A DNA stretch of 64,000 bases from Hydra vulgaris (Eukaryota > Cnidaria > Hydrozoa > Anthoathecata > Hydridae). Shown here one piece after another: positions 1-13,862 of the stretch. How positions within the stretch are numbered: the stretch's first letter is position 1; every line of letters starts with the position of its first letter. Made by a program: the position numbers and the translations under genes. The stretch spans positions 65,872,501 through 65,936,500 of the forward strand of contig NC_088921.1 in assembly GCF_038396675.1 (NCBI RefSeq). Direction: 5' to 3'. Under the pieces are notes generated by a model. It saw only the letters and a list, made by a program, of their open reading frames with translations, was not told where the DNA came from and did not search any database.

Positions 1-289
1 AAATGAGTTTGAAAAAATCTTGTTGATAAACAATTCAATATTATTGAGCATTATTATTATTATAATTTTAATATTAATAATTAAAATAAATAAAATAGTT
101 AAATGGTTTTGATGAATTAATAAAATGAGCTGATGAAATAGTTAAATGAATAATTTTAAGTTAATTATCAGAACTGAGACAACTGCATAGCTCATTGCTT
201 AGGAGTCAAGTTCTCTTTAAACTTAAATTATACCAAAAGAACTCAAAATATTAAACTTAAAAACTATCCCACTACCTAACTGTTTTAAT
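1..289. other. AT-rich spacer
   Basis: No gene or recognisable repeat family is seen. The stretch is AT-rich with scattered stops in all frames and leads into the 5' side of LINE copy A. Confidence 0.5.
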
Positions 290-1035
290 ATATCTTTTAC
301 AAATATTGTGATCTGCGAAACAACCTTCCATAAGTTGAATCTTACCACTTGCAAAACTTTCCAGACTTACTTGCTCTTTGTGAAACTAATTTATATTCTG
401 TTATTCCTTCTTCAGATCTCAGTGTTGATGGGTGCTATCCTCCTTTGATTCACAAAGACTTTAATAGCCACATGATTGGCTGGGGGGTATACATACTCAT
501 CAATTCACTTATTTGTTGTGAAATCAGGTTTAAATCTTTTGACCATTCTTTTATGAGCTTAGCACATCTTCATTCTATCCTTTCTCTTTGTTCTTTATTC
601 TTCTCCTTCTTCCCGAGACTGCACTTTTTTAGATGTTATTTCTGATCAAATTGACCATGCCAATATTGCCATTACCCCTCTGGCAATATTAATAATATTG
701 CTGATTTTAATGCTCATCACACTGAATAGCCTGGCTCTAATGCCACTGACCCTGCTGGCACTAAAGCCTATAACTTCAGCACTTCTCAATCTCTTACTCA
801 GATCCTTCAACTTCAAAAGATTTCCTGACAACCATTTACCTTTACTCCTTAATTTATGTCTTCTCTCTGACCCTAACTTGTTTTCAGTTTCTCCTTTTTC
901 TCCTTTTGGTGGTTCTGACCATGCAATGATTTCTATAAATCTTTCATCTTGTACTTCCTCTTTGGACTCATCCTATCTTCACGCTACTTACCCCTAAACT
1001 TACTGGGATTCTTTTTGTGATTTTCTTCTTGATGG

Positions 1036-2367
1036 TCAAGCAGTTAAAAATAAATGATTTAATAATCTCAAAAACTTTCCATTAGTTTTCCATTTAGTTT
1101 TTCCATTAATTGACACATCAGCAGAATAAGAAAAGACATCAGCCCACTCAATGCAACTAAGGTATAGAACAAACAAACTCGTAGAAAAAAAGCCGATAAT
1201 TTTAAACAAATCCAATTGGTTGTTAGTGGCAAACCGAACAACTTTTTATTTATTGGTGTATTTAATTTATGCAAACAAAGAATTCGTAAATAATGGCACA
1301 ATATTATAAACAACCAAAGCGTCTGTTATAACTGTTTTGCAGGAAATGTATCAAAATATTTAAGTTATAAAGATATCTTGAAGAGTTTGTTTGACATACT
1401 TTATGAACCTAATTACAATTTAATACATTTGTGTTGTTATATTTTAAAAAAATATGCTACTTTTAAAAGCAGTTGGAATGAATTATGTAATATATATTTA
1501 ATTTTGCACTGTGCTAACAACAACAAATATTTATCTCAATACATAACTGAAACCATAATAGCTCTTTATATTGACTTAGTGTTCAAAGATATAATTGTTT
1601 TTATAATAATAATTTAAAAGTAACTTATGTTACTTTTAAATTATTGTTATAAAAATTAAAGAAATCAAATATCAATTAAAGTTTAATACTGATATAAAAA
1701 TGAAACAAATTAGAAAATGAAAGTAATTTGTTTATAAAGTTTACGGCCTCTAATTTTTAATTTTTTACGCATTCTGAATGGAATAAATTATTTTTTCAAG
1801 ATGGCCGAATAAGTCCTGAGTATTTCAAATAATGATACTAAATACCAAAAACAGTTTTTTGAATGGGGCTAAAAGTTATGATTATTTATGCAAAAACGAC
1901 TTTTGTAGAAAAATTAACACTACCATAGTTTATCTGAATCTAACATGAAATTATTGTTAAACATACTCATTTAGGTGTGTTATTGAAAATAATAACTTCA
2001 ATTTTCAAAAAATGGTTTTTCCCAAATAATGTCTGATTATAAATATTTTACATATACATTAATTGAAAACAAACACCAATACATGCTCTTATGAAAAAAT
2101 CAAATCCATAGACTTATCTATAGCCAAGCCCCAAGGTACTTTATGTTGAAAATTACATCTTTTCTAAATAAAACTATGCTTGACGATTTGTTATAGTCGC
2201 AGTATTTGTTATATTACTTTTACCAGATTATAATAGTGGTTAAAATAATCTTTCCATACATACCAAATATGTCATACTTTTTGATGAAATAACTTACATA
2301 TATTGTAATTGAAAAAACTTATATTTTTGTTCGGAAAAATGTGTACCTTGCCTTAATACAATGCATT
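1036..2367. mobile_element. Unidentified insertion splitting LINE copy A
   Basis: Collinearity with the copy at 25632-25716 stops near 1035 and restarts near 2368, so this segment is extra DNA, probably an inserted element or a rearrangement. I found no inverted termini, no clear target duplication and no coding homology. It contains a strong hairpin (1598-1655). Its identity is unknown. Confidence 0.5.
1598..1655. repeat. Short-loop inverted repeat, 27-bp arms
   Basis: Left arm 1598-1624 and right arm 1629-1655 are reverse complements with one mismatch, separated by a 4-nt loop (TTAT). It lies inside the unidentified segment that splits LINE copy A and could fold into a hairpin. Confidence 0.85.
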
Positions 2368-4193
2368 GAGTGAGACTGATTTCTTTTCTCACTCTGCTGA
2401 TAAATGTATCTCCTATGTAATCTCCTAGATTCAGGCAGGGTTAGAAGCTTTTATTGGTTTTTGTCGGTTCCAAGTCAAGCTCATTCTACTCCATAGTTTT
2501 TACTTCTTGTGCAACTACTATATCTAATTGTAACCATTTTTTTCATCTTTTTCAAAATAATAACTTTCTTGAGAACAAATGGCTATTTTTTTAATGCAGG
2601 AAATTGATGTAAAAAGATGCTGCCTGACACTAAGCTCCATTATTCCCAGTTCACTAAATCCTGTATCTTATCTCAGAAGTTAGGCTCCAGAGACTTCTGG
2701 AAAATCTTCAACAACAACATTAACAAAGGTAGATCTCTCATCCAAGGGACTGATTTTGTAACCTCTCCCAAGGATAAGGCAGAACTATTTGCAAATAATT
2801 TTTTTTCTAATTGGACTCTGAATCTTATGGTCATTCTCTTACTTCCATTCCAATTAAACAGGTTAACCCATTGTTAAACATTCAAATCACTCCAGCTTCT
2901 GTTGCTAAAGTCATATCTCAATTAAACTCTTCTACGGCTTGTGGTCCAGAAAACATTCCTGTCTTAAAAATGTGGTCCTAACTTGCTAACTGCTGTGACT
3001 GAAAGATCTTACTGTGCATTAAATGGAGGCGGAGAGACTAGGGCTATTGCTCTTGACATATCTAAAGCTTCTTATGGTGTATCTGGGAAAGGTTTCGTTC
3101 TTATGTTGTATCTAGGAAAGTTTTTGAGATTATCAAATTGTTTCTTTTTAACCGCTTTATTAAAGTCATCCTCGAAGGCCAACATTCTTCTTCATTTCCA
3201 GTAACTTCTGGAGTATCTCTTTCTTATCTACATTAATGATCTTCCTGACAACCTTACATCTAAAGTAGCTTTCTTTACTGATGACTCAACTTTAGACTCT
3301 TGTCTTTATGAAAAGTCATCTTTTTTTGATCACTTAGAACAGACAGCCAATCTTAAATCTGATCTCACTTCTGTAACAGATTGGAACTTGCGGTGGCTTG
3401 TAAATTTTATCTCTAACCAAACTCAGTTATTTATTGTAAGAGTCTGTCTCAATACTATCGACATTACTATATTAATGAATGACGACCCTTTCACTGAGTC
3501 CTCTTTTTTACGCCTTCTTGGATTATTATTCACTACTGACCTTTCATGGAAACCAAATATACAATTGGTTGCTAAATTAACATCTGCAAAGGTTGCTTCT
3601 CTTTATTGTGTTTGCCATTTTCTTACTCCTGATTCTATTCTCTACCTCTCAAAGTCTCTTATTCGTCCATGTATGGAATACTTTTATCATATTTAGGGTG
3701 GTTCTTCTAATGATGCTCTTTCTCTTCTAGATAAAGTCCGAAAACGCATTGTAAACTTATTTAGGCCCGCTCTATCTGCCAAGCTTGAGCCTTTCTCACA
3801 TTGTTGTAAAGTTGCATCTCTTTTTCTTTTCTACAAATATTATCATTTTTGGTGCTCAAAGGAGCTATCATCTCTAGTTCCATCAACTAAAACTCATTCT
3901 TGCTTGGCTCGTTACTCAGCAAAGTCTCATTTTTATACTGTAACTTTTATTTTTCTAGTTTTTTCTCCTGCACTTTAACTCTTTGGAACCCTTTGGAACT
4001 CTCTTTAACTCTTTAGAACTCATCTTCATCTTTTCCTGACTCATACAACCTTCAACTTTTCAAGTCTTCTGTTAACTGTTTCCTTGTTTTATAACTCTAT
4101 TTTTTTTTTTTTATTCCTAGCAACTTCCAACTTAATAATGGTTGCTTGCAGCCTTGTTGCGAGTGAATCAGAGTTTAAAAAAAAAAAAAGTCC

Positions 4194-5137
4194 TATAATG
4201 AAGGGTTTTTTTTTTCGTTATTATTTGTGTTTTTATTTTTATTGTTATTATGATTGTTTTTTTGTTTTTTTCAATAAAAGAACTCTTGTTACTCTTTAGT
4301 GTGGTAATTATATTGTGTTCTCGAAAAGTACTTCTATTTTCCCTATTGTAAAAGTGATTGAAGAAATTTTTAAGTAAGTGTTTTAAAATTTTGCAGATAT
4401 CTCTATGTTTTTTTAGCTATTTTAATATTTTTAAATAAATATTTATTTTTTACCACTGTTACATTTATTATTAGATTTTGAGTTATAACATTGACATATT
4501 TACAATATTGGTGACTATTAACAATTTGATAAAACCTGAAATACTTCTTTCACACTTCTTTCTGAAAAATAATTTAATTTAAAATTTGAAAAACAATTCG
4601 ATTTGTTAAAATTATTTAAAAAAAGATTGAATTACATTTGTTTAAAACACGATTGATATTTTTTTGAAGAATGATTGGCATATGCGATTTTATGTTTAGT
4701 TACTAACCAAATATTGAACAAAATACTGTACAAATAATCCTAAATGTTTGTATTACTTCAATTAGTTTTACAGTGTGTGTGTGCATTATAATCAATACAT
4801 ATTCGATGCGTGTACATTATTTATTAACTATTAATTATTTAGAATTTTGTTAGTCATTGATAATTTGTTTGAGTTTATTACTTTACATAGATATAGATAC
4901 ACATCTATAGGATACACATCTATATCTTTCTGTTGTGTGCTTATTATTGTTTTTTTTTATTTTTACAAAAATTTGATTTTAATTTTGTTTTGTTTTGAAA
5001 GATAATATTTTTTTCAGAGTAACCATTTAGTTGAACATTTTTTTAAGACAAAACAATAATATTTCATTTGTACATGATGTATTTTTATTGCTGAGCGGTT
5101 TTAAGTTTAAAAATATACTACGTTTTACCTTGGAAGG
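4194..5137. other. AT-rich region upstream of the first host gene
   Basis: No coding sequence is recognised. It contains poly-T runs just after the LINE tail and a short repeated ACACATCTATA motif near 4900. The 5' UTR and promoter of the gene that starts at 5138 should lie here. An AG at about 5105 (GGTTTTAAG) could be a cis or spliced-leader acceptor, but this cannot be settled from sequence. Confidence 0.4.
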
Positions 5138-8100
5138 ATGGAGTTTTTGCAAGCTTTATTTGGTACAAGTAAAGATCTGTAAATCTTTTATTCCTTAAAT
5201 ATTTGATTGATGGTGTTGTTATTATTTTTTTCTTGACGTTTTTTTACAACTTCTTGACGCATCAAACGATGTCATTAACAATTGACTAGTTAACTCTTAA
5301 TCAATTTATCTAAGAAAATCAACTTTATAAGAAACCCAAAAGCCTATATTTTTACCAAATTATATTCGGCATCACTTTTAATTCGAATCACTATTATTGT
5401 AAAAATCTTTATATGAAGTATATAATTGATATGTATATTTTTATAAGTGAAACAATTTAATTAAAATTGTAATTAACGATCAACCAAACTACTGACCGTT
5501 AAAGATAGTTAAAAGAACGCTTAGCGTTTTGTTTTTAATAATTGTTACATATATAGGAAAAAGAAGCGTGCTCAAATTGCATATTCTGGCTCAGTTCAAG
5601 GCTATCTACGAAAACCTGTTTCAGTGAGACGCGCTTGTTCGAACCTTGAATCATTTATTGTTGAGGATGTTGTAGAAAGTCACGTCTATTCGGAAGATGT
5701 TGATTCGGCAATTGGGAGCGATGAAGAGGTTTTTAAATATTTTGTTTTATTTTCGTAACCAATTATGTTTTTATTTATTTGACAACCAAATCAAGTGATT
5801 GACATTAAACATTGTTTAATAATAATATCGGTAATAATAATATTAATAATAATAACAATAATAATAGCAATAATAATAATAATAATAACATTAATGATAA
5901 ATCACAATCGTAAATAAGTTTACAAAACATTTAACAAATTTTTGAGAAATAATTTACAGCTGATATGTTTTGTCTGCCGTTAAATTAGGCAAATTAAATT
6001 CTGAAAAAATAGTTTTTAATTTAGTAATAACAATATATGTCGGCTTTTTAAAACATGTAGTTGTTTAAGAACCAGATAAATTGACTCTTGCTGACATCTC
6101 GGAGAAGATATTTTAAGAATCAGTTTTTGATTATTTTTTACTATTAATGATTATTTTAATAAAAAACGATTTTCTTAAATTTAATTAGAAGCGTTTTTTT
6201 GCAACTGTTGTTTTCTTTTAAAATTTGCTACTATCTTTAAAAGGAGATCAAATCTGCTATTGCCCCTAAAAACATTAAAAACTATAGCAATTAAATGAAG
6301 GTTATATTGAAATATATAATCGACAAAAGAAAAAGAGCTTAAACTGTCTAATACTTGGTTTTCTAGTACTAATAGTTTTAAAATATAAAGACAAACAGTC
6401 ATAAAGACAACTTTCTCGTTAACTTACAAACGATGAGAAAGGTACTTGTTGCTTGTGAGCACAAAGTAGGATTTACGATTTACATCGCTAACTTTGTTTT
6501 AAGCTAAAAATCTAAAGTAATTAAGGTATTAGCATGAAATGCTTCATTAGTAATTATTGTAAATAGTCAAATATTTTTAAATGAAATGTAGCTAGTTTTT
6601 ACTGCTTGTGTTTAAGAATAAAAATTTCTTCCTCTAGGTTTCTGCACTTCAAATACTTATCCAAAAGTTACGCGCCAAGAATGACAATCGTATTATAACT
6701 TGTTAAATACGAAGAAATGTAAATGATTAATAATAAAAATAACGATAGTAATAACAAATAACATTGATAAAATAACGAAAATAGTAACAAATAAAATTGT
6801 TAACGTAAATTTAAGAAATATAGTATAATTTTATAAATACAATTCTGTTAATAATAAATATATATTAATAGTAAAATAGATAAATCAAATTATGAATTTT
6901 AATCATAGTTCTATACATTTATTTTAAATTTTCTGAATATTTTTTTTAGCTTGGGAAACCGCGGTTGAAGCGTTTACAATCTGCTCCTCACATATTGGGT
7001 GAGGAAGAGTACATAGTTGTGGATTTTATTGGGGAAGAGACTTCAAGTAAATTGATGCATTTGTCAGAGGATATCAATGATACAAAAGTTGAAGAAAGTA
7101 GTTTACATGAATTAATCATGAAAAATTCTAATGACTCGCATGATACAAAGACGACTTTGTTTCACGAAAAAAAAGAATATTTAGTTTCTGAAAATACCTC
7201 TTCTTTAAATAAAATGGCAGAGGACGAAACGCCATCAACTGTTTTTACTGACACTGAACAAAATGCAACCTATACTATACCAGTAATTGTTCCACGAAGA
7301 AGTTTTAAGAATGCTCCGCGAAAAAAGGTGTTTAGTGCGGGTAAAGGGTTAAAAAAAAAATTGAACAAAGAATTACTCAACCCTAATTTGCATAACAGTT
7401 ATAACCTGCAACTAATTGATAATGGCCATGATATAAAGAGCGATGGATATCAACTAATTAATAATAACCAAGTAATAAACGATGAAAGCCATCAAGAAGG
7501 CGATAACGTGTTATCTACTAGTCCAAAGGCTAATATTAATGACAGTAAACAAAACGTTGGTCAGGATTTAAATAAACTTGAAGATAGAGAAGTTAATAAC
7601 TTTCATTCCTCGAATTCTTTAAAAGAGAAATCTTTCATTGAGAATGAAAAAACAATTCTCACCCCAAACTTCTCAAGAAAAACGCAAAACACTTTAAATT
7701 CTGAAGATCGCTCGAAAAGCATTGTTGCTCAAAACAAGTTTTTATTTGATCTACAAATTGCCAATGAGCTTAAAAATAAAATTACTATTGAAAGACCTGA
7801 ACGGCCTCGATCTACATTAAGTTTAAACAATTATAACATTGATAAATCGCAGTCATCAAACTCTCTTAAAAAGAGTATTAACGAAGAAATACCGGTTGCC
7901 GGTATCGTTTCTGGTACTCGTGCATTATTCGAAGGCGGAAAACAAAAGAACAATGATGATCGATTGTCTTTAAGAAGTTTTCAAGAAGAAGAATTTAAAT
8001 CATTTGGTACACTTAGGCAATCGAAAAAAAGTTTGAACGAAGATCAGTCATCATTCGCGGAAGATCGACATGATACGATAAAACTTCCAGATCAAAAAAT

Positions 8101-9451
8101 ACTCAATCAAAAAACTGAATTTTCAAATACAAACGTTACTCAAAAGAAATCGTCAAAAGACTTTTCAATTTCAAACCAGCATTTTAGTTCTAGAAGCGAT
8201 AAGTTAGAATTCCATTCTCCCGCTGTCAATAAAATTGAGAATGTTTCTGCAAAGAAAAATAAAAATACAAAATTGTTTTTACGTCGCCACAAAAATGAAA
8301 AACTTAACACTCCTGATATAATTCCAGTTAATCATTTTCATGATTATTCCAATGAAAATGATTCCATTGAAGACACCAAAAAACAAGAGACAACAAAACG
8401 CTGCTCGGGAAGTGAAATCAAAAGTTCTGAAGAGTTAACAGATATACGTTCTATTTGTTCTACAGATTCAGATATAAGTATTATACTAGGTGAAATAATT
8501 AATCGAGAATCTTTTTTGGAAAAAAATAAAAATAAAACAGGCTTAGGTTTTAAAAAGAAAATAAAATCAAAAAATATAAAAACTGCGCTAGTTGACGCGC
8601 CTAAAGTAAATGAAACCAAATTAGATGGAAATCCAGTTAATGATGAATCACGGAATTTAGAAAAGCCTGAAAAACCTGCGTTACATAATATGCATACATT
8701 TTCAGATCCAATAGATTTGTCTGTCGGTGTATCTATTGATGATAAGATTCAGAACCAGCATTATAATGGACTGTTGCAGAAAAATGTACGCTCTAATATT
8801 TTAAGTGCAACCCACAGTAACTATTCATTAGACGGTGTTTTGGCAAATAGAGATAACAATGACTCAAGCTCACACGAAGATGAGTTGGTTGAGATGTTTG
8901 AAGAAGCATCTAAACATACTTTGTCGGGTTCAACCAACGTTTTAAATGATCCTCATAGCTTTGAATCATCACATGAAAGGAAGAAGAAAAAACGTTTTCT
9001 TTTTAGTTGGAAAGGAAAAGGAAAATCTGACAAGAAAAAGCATAAGACAGAAAATGCTGGTAAATTACGTCTATCAAAAAGTCTAGAATTATTACCAGGA
9101 ATTAAATCTAGTTCAAAATCTCTCCGTACAGACAAATCAATTGAGGATGAAATAGTTAGTGATGAGGTTCCTAAAAAGAGAAAAGGATTTTTTAAAAAAA
9201 AGTTTAAGAATGATACTCATTCGGATATGATCGATAGCGATCGGAGTGAAATAGATTCCATTGTAAGCTCTATAGAAAGACATGATTCAGAATCTACAAG
9301 AACATTCATAAAAGAAGATCTCACGCGTGTATCTGATAGAACTAACGAAAATAATACAACTTCCAAATCAAAAGATCCAGTAACACATACAGTTTTTATT
9401 CAAAAAAATGTTTTTGTGGATGTCAAAAATTCCGACCAAACGGAGCTCTGA
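5138..9451 (+). CDS. Candidate host gene: disordered basic protein, three exons, about 904 aa
   Basis: Three exons join in phase. Exon 1 is 5138-5178 (ATG GAG TTT, donor GTAAAT), exon 2 is 5557-5728 (acceptor ATATAG, donor GTTTTT) and exon 3 is 6950-9451 (acceptor TTTTTTTAG, stop TGA). Exon 3 is open for 833 codons, and no ATG is needed at its start because the frame continues upstream. The product begins MEFLQALFGTSKDLKKKR and is rich in Ser, Lys, Asn and Asp, with no membrane segment, signal peptide or recognised fold, so it is probably intrinsically disordered. Basic clusters recur (for example KGLKKKLNKE, GFKKKIKSK, KKKKRFLFSWKGKGK, KRKGFFKKKFK), as do Ser-rich stretches beside basic residues that look like kinase targets. 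The C-terminus QTEL fits a class I PDZ ligand. An AATAAA lies near 9668. I recognise no family. Exon 1 is the least certain part. Confidence 0.7.
5818..5890. repeat. (AAT)n-type microsatellite
   Basis: Interrupted AAT/AATAAC repeats in the intron between exons 2 and 3 of the host gene at 5138-9451. Confidence 0.9.
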
Positions 9452-10887
9452 TTTTTAAATTTATACATAGTTTTGTAACGCGCGAGATATGCGCAAGATG
9501 TATTTATGGTTTTAATACTCCCTCATTGTTTTACTTTTTTGTTGATCAATATTTTTGAACGCTCGCTTTAAATTCTGAAAGTTTTTGAACAGCGTTCAAG
9601 TTTGTTTAAATTGTTAAAAAGTTCTATAGGATTTTAGAAAAGAAAAAATATGACAAAAAAATAGACAAATAAAAAAAATATTTTGTAACTCATTTCTTTC
9701 ACTTCAATTGTTTAAGTGTTAATCCTGAAATTTTGTTTTAAAATTTTATAGTCCAAAATTATATATCCTATACAACTTTTTTGGTAGGGTTGTCCTAGAA
9801 ATGATAGTAAAAAAATAATTTGTGTGTAAACGTAACGAGATGGATATTTATGTAAATTTATTTTTGAAACGGTTTTCTACATATTTGTAAAAAAAAAATT
9901 TATATTTCTTTTCATGATTTAAAAATAGTGTTATTTATTTATATGTATTTAAACTTTCAGTTTTAAACTGGATTTTTTTTCTTTCTATTTTCTAAATTAT
10001 TAGATTTTATAAAATACTTTAAAACCCTTTTCAATATTTATTTTAATTTTTGGTAAACAAATTTCAAATTTGCTATAATTTTTGATAAAGTTTACTTTTT
10101 TTCTAATATAAAGTGTATTACGTACTCAAAATTATTTAGTATCTATATAATATTTAGACTATGTAAGTTTTATTTGTTTGTTTATTCCTTTGTAAACCTT
10201 TCTATAAGACTTCAATTTGATAAACTTTTCATATATAATATTCATTTTGAAGATTTGAGAAATTTATCGAACGCAAGGTTATAGTTAAATTGATTCAACC
10301 GGCTTTTATATGGATGAAATAAACCAGCTTGAATTTTTAATTCGTGAAGCATAAACCTGGTTTTAATTGATTTTTATGAATCGTTTATAAAAAAAAGAAA
10401 AAAGTAAAATAACACTTGTTGATTTGTGAACGAGTCACACCTTAGTAGGTGTGTTAAGACATGTAAACTGTTTAATTTTCAAAACAATTTTTTTATATTT
10501 CATGAACTTGGGTTTTTTAGGTTTTTTAAACTTTTTTTTTTTTTTTTTGTCACAGATATAGTGTGGAAGATCCATGGTTTAAATTAATTACTTGTAATCT
10601 TATATGTAAAAAATCAGTTGTTTAATCAACTTTTCATGAGCGATTCATAAACTATTTTTTTAGTTTTACTCTCGCGAGCAATTTTGTAATAATAAGATTT
10701 TTTTATAAGCCATTTTTAATAACAGTTCTTTATAATTAGAATTTTTTTCGCTAAGCATTACCTCTGGTGAAAAAAATTTGGCACAATCATTGAGAAGCTA
10801 AAACTTTTAGTTACCCAGTCTTACTTTTTTGTTTTGTTTATAAAGTGTTCGTCATCTTTTACTGAAAGTTTTGTTTACTTATCCTCA
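9452..10887. other. 3' UTR and AT-rich intergenic sequence
   Basis: The first 200 or so bases are probably the 3' UTR of the upstream gene (AATAAA near 9668). The rest is AT-rich with T-runs (for example 10530-10548) and no recognised gene. The mariner remnant starts at the far end. Confidence 0.5.
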
Positions 10888-11638
10888 AATGAAGCCGACA
10901 ACATTAGTTGAACAAGTTTACCGCTATTGTAATTTGCATCCTAATGCTAAAACGAAGAACATTAAGAGTATTTCTTTGCTTTAGTCACCCCCAAAAGAAC
11001 CATCAAACACTATATGGCAAAGTGGAAGAACAATGAGCCAAAGCCCCGTAAGCCTGTATCAGGCAGAAAATCAAAAATTATAGATTGCTAGGAACATTAA
11101 TCGTCTAAAACGCCTCTTGAACAACAGGTCTAGAACTTCAACAAGAAAAATTGTAAAGAAATTAAAGTGTGATCAATCCTAGACTGTAAAAACATTAAAA
11201 AACAAAACAAATAAACAAAAAAATCTCTGACTGCGCTGATAAACAGTTAAAGCAGTTGCCGTTGAAATGTGGAAGAATTTGTCGCAAATTCAAAAACTGT
11301 GAATTTGTCATTGATGATGAGTCTTTTACTTTTAAACGTACAAATAAAAATTGTAATGCTGGATTTTGTTCAGATAAACCAAAAAATGCACTAAAAAAAA
11401 TGTAACTTATAAGCGCAAAAGCAAATTTGAAAAAAATTCTTGTATGGATTACCATACCCTCTCGTGGAATCTCAAAACCATTTATTGTTCCAGCGAGACT
11501 AGCAATTAACCAAAAAGTGCACAAAAATGATTGCAACATCAAAGTATTAATTCCTTTTATCAATAAACATCACAGTGATGGTAGTTACGTACTCTACCCT
11601 GACTTGGCCTTTTCACACTATGCTAGAAGTGTGACCGA

Positions 11639-11640
<2 letters not shown>
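10888..11640 (+). mobile_element. Mariner-type transposase remnant
   Basis: Translation across several frames shows mariner/IS630-type pieces in the right order. A helix-turn-helix region gives KRTIKHYMAKWKNN and PVSGRKSKI near 10985-11080. The first catalytic Asp region reads FVIDDESFTFKR near 11300. The second reads PSRGISKPF, then DLAFSHYA near 11600. Frameshifts and stops make it non-coding. The third acidic residue and the 3' end are missing, because the homology ends at a (TA)n tract. No inverted repeats were identified. Confidence 0.8.
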
Positions 11641-13168
<1,528 letters not shown>

Positions 13169-13170
13169 TA

Positions 13171-13862
13171 CAGTATCGGACAAAACGAGTGCAACCAAAT
13201 AATGCTAATTTAGTTTCTTTATATAAAAGTGCTGCATTTTTTCAATTTAGAGAAATAACTATGTAACTGTTTAGAGACAAAGTTCTTCAAGTTTTATTCA
13301 TCACAAAATTCATTATTTGTACACGAAAATTAATAAATTTATCAAAAGTATTAAAAAAAGTTGATTTCCTTCTGGACAAAACAAGTGCAACTCAACAAAA
13401 TGTTGACCAAGCTGTATTTCGCTATCAATATTTCGTGGCGAATCCTTTGTTGTCGATCACAGCCTTGCATCTTCGAGGCATAGATTCGATCAGGTGATCA
13501 ATTAAACTTTGTGGAATCGCTGCCCAGGCCTTTTGGATTTGTTCAAACAGTTGATCCTTATTACGAGCACCTTCACGATTAATTCTGCGGTTGACGATCT
13601 CCCACAGGTTCTCGATAGGGTTGAGATCCGGAGATTGAAGCGGCCAATCCATCTCCGATAGGTGGTTGTCTTGAAACCACTGCTTGACTACTTTTGCAGT
13701 GTGTTTCGGATCGTTGTCTTGCTGAAAAACCCGTTTTATTGGCATATTCCATTCAGCATGAGGTAACATAACATCTTTCAGGATATTTTTAAACATGAAC
13801 GAGCCATTTTTCCATCGTTTCGATGCATTGGACCTAGACCGTTAGCAGAAAAACACCCCCAG
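13171..13862 (-). mobile_element. Tc1-type transposon, 3' half
   Basis: On the minus strand the sequence encodes the C-terminal half of a Tc1 transposase: GCFSANGLGPMHR, then QQDNDPKHTAK (second catalytic Asp), then SPDLNPIENLWE (third acidic residue, E). It ends KGFATKY and a stop at 13425. The reading frame is open from 13796 to the stop. Outside it lies a terminal sequence beginning CAGTATCGGACAAAAC at 13171, next to a TA dinucleotide. A second copy of the core (GGACAAAACAAGTGCAAC) lies at 13374-13391, which is the internal direct repeat arrangement of IR/DR-type Tc1 elements. The 5' half is absent; the sequence joins LINE copy D at about 13862. Confidence 0.9.

Larger units (their letters stand above)
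290..4193 (+). mobile_element. Family-1 LINE, copy A (decayed, interrupted)
   Basis: Degraded non-LTR retrotransposon of the same family as the copy at 24137-27816. The endonuclease part occupies about 290-1035: residues such as PDLLALCETN and DLSVDG are shared with that copy. The reverse transcriptase part resumes near 2368 and runs to about 4090, with recognisable pieces such as ALDISKA and a decayed FADD box (FTDDST) near 3277. Many frameshifts and stops break it. The 3' end is clear: the short 3' UTR with CTTGCAGCCTTGTTG is followed by a poly-A run at 4179-4191, as in the other copy. About 1.3 kb of foreign sequence (1036-2367) lies between the endonuclease and RT parts. Jockey/CR1-group placement is from overall domain order, not a phylogeny. 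Confidence 0.85.

Noticed and set aside
8344..8619. Minus-strand open frame opposite the host gene exon
   Set aside because: It is the antisense shadow of the Lys/Glu/Ser-rich plus-strand exon.
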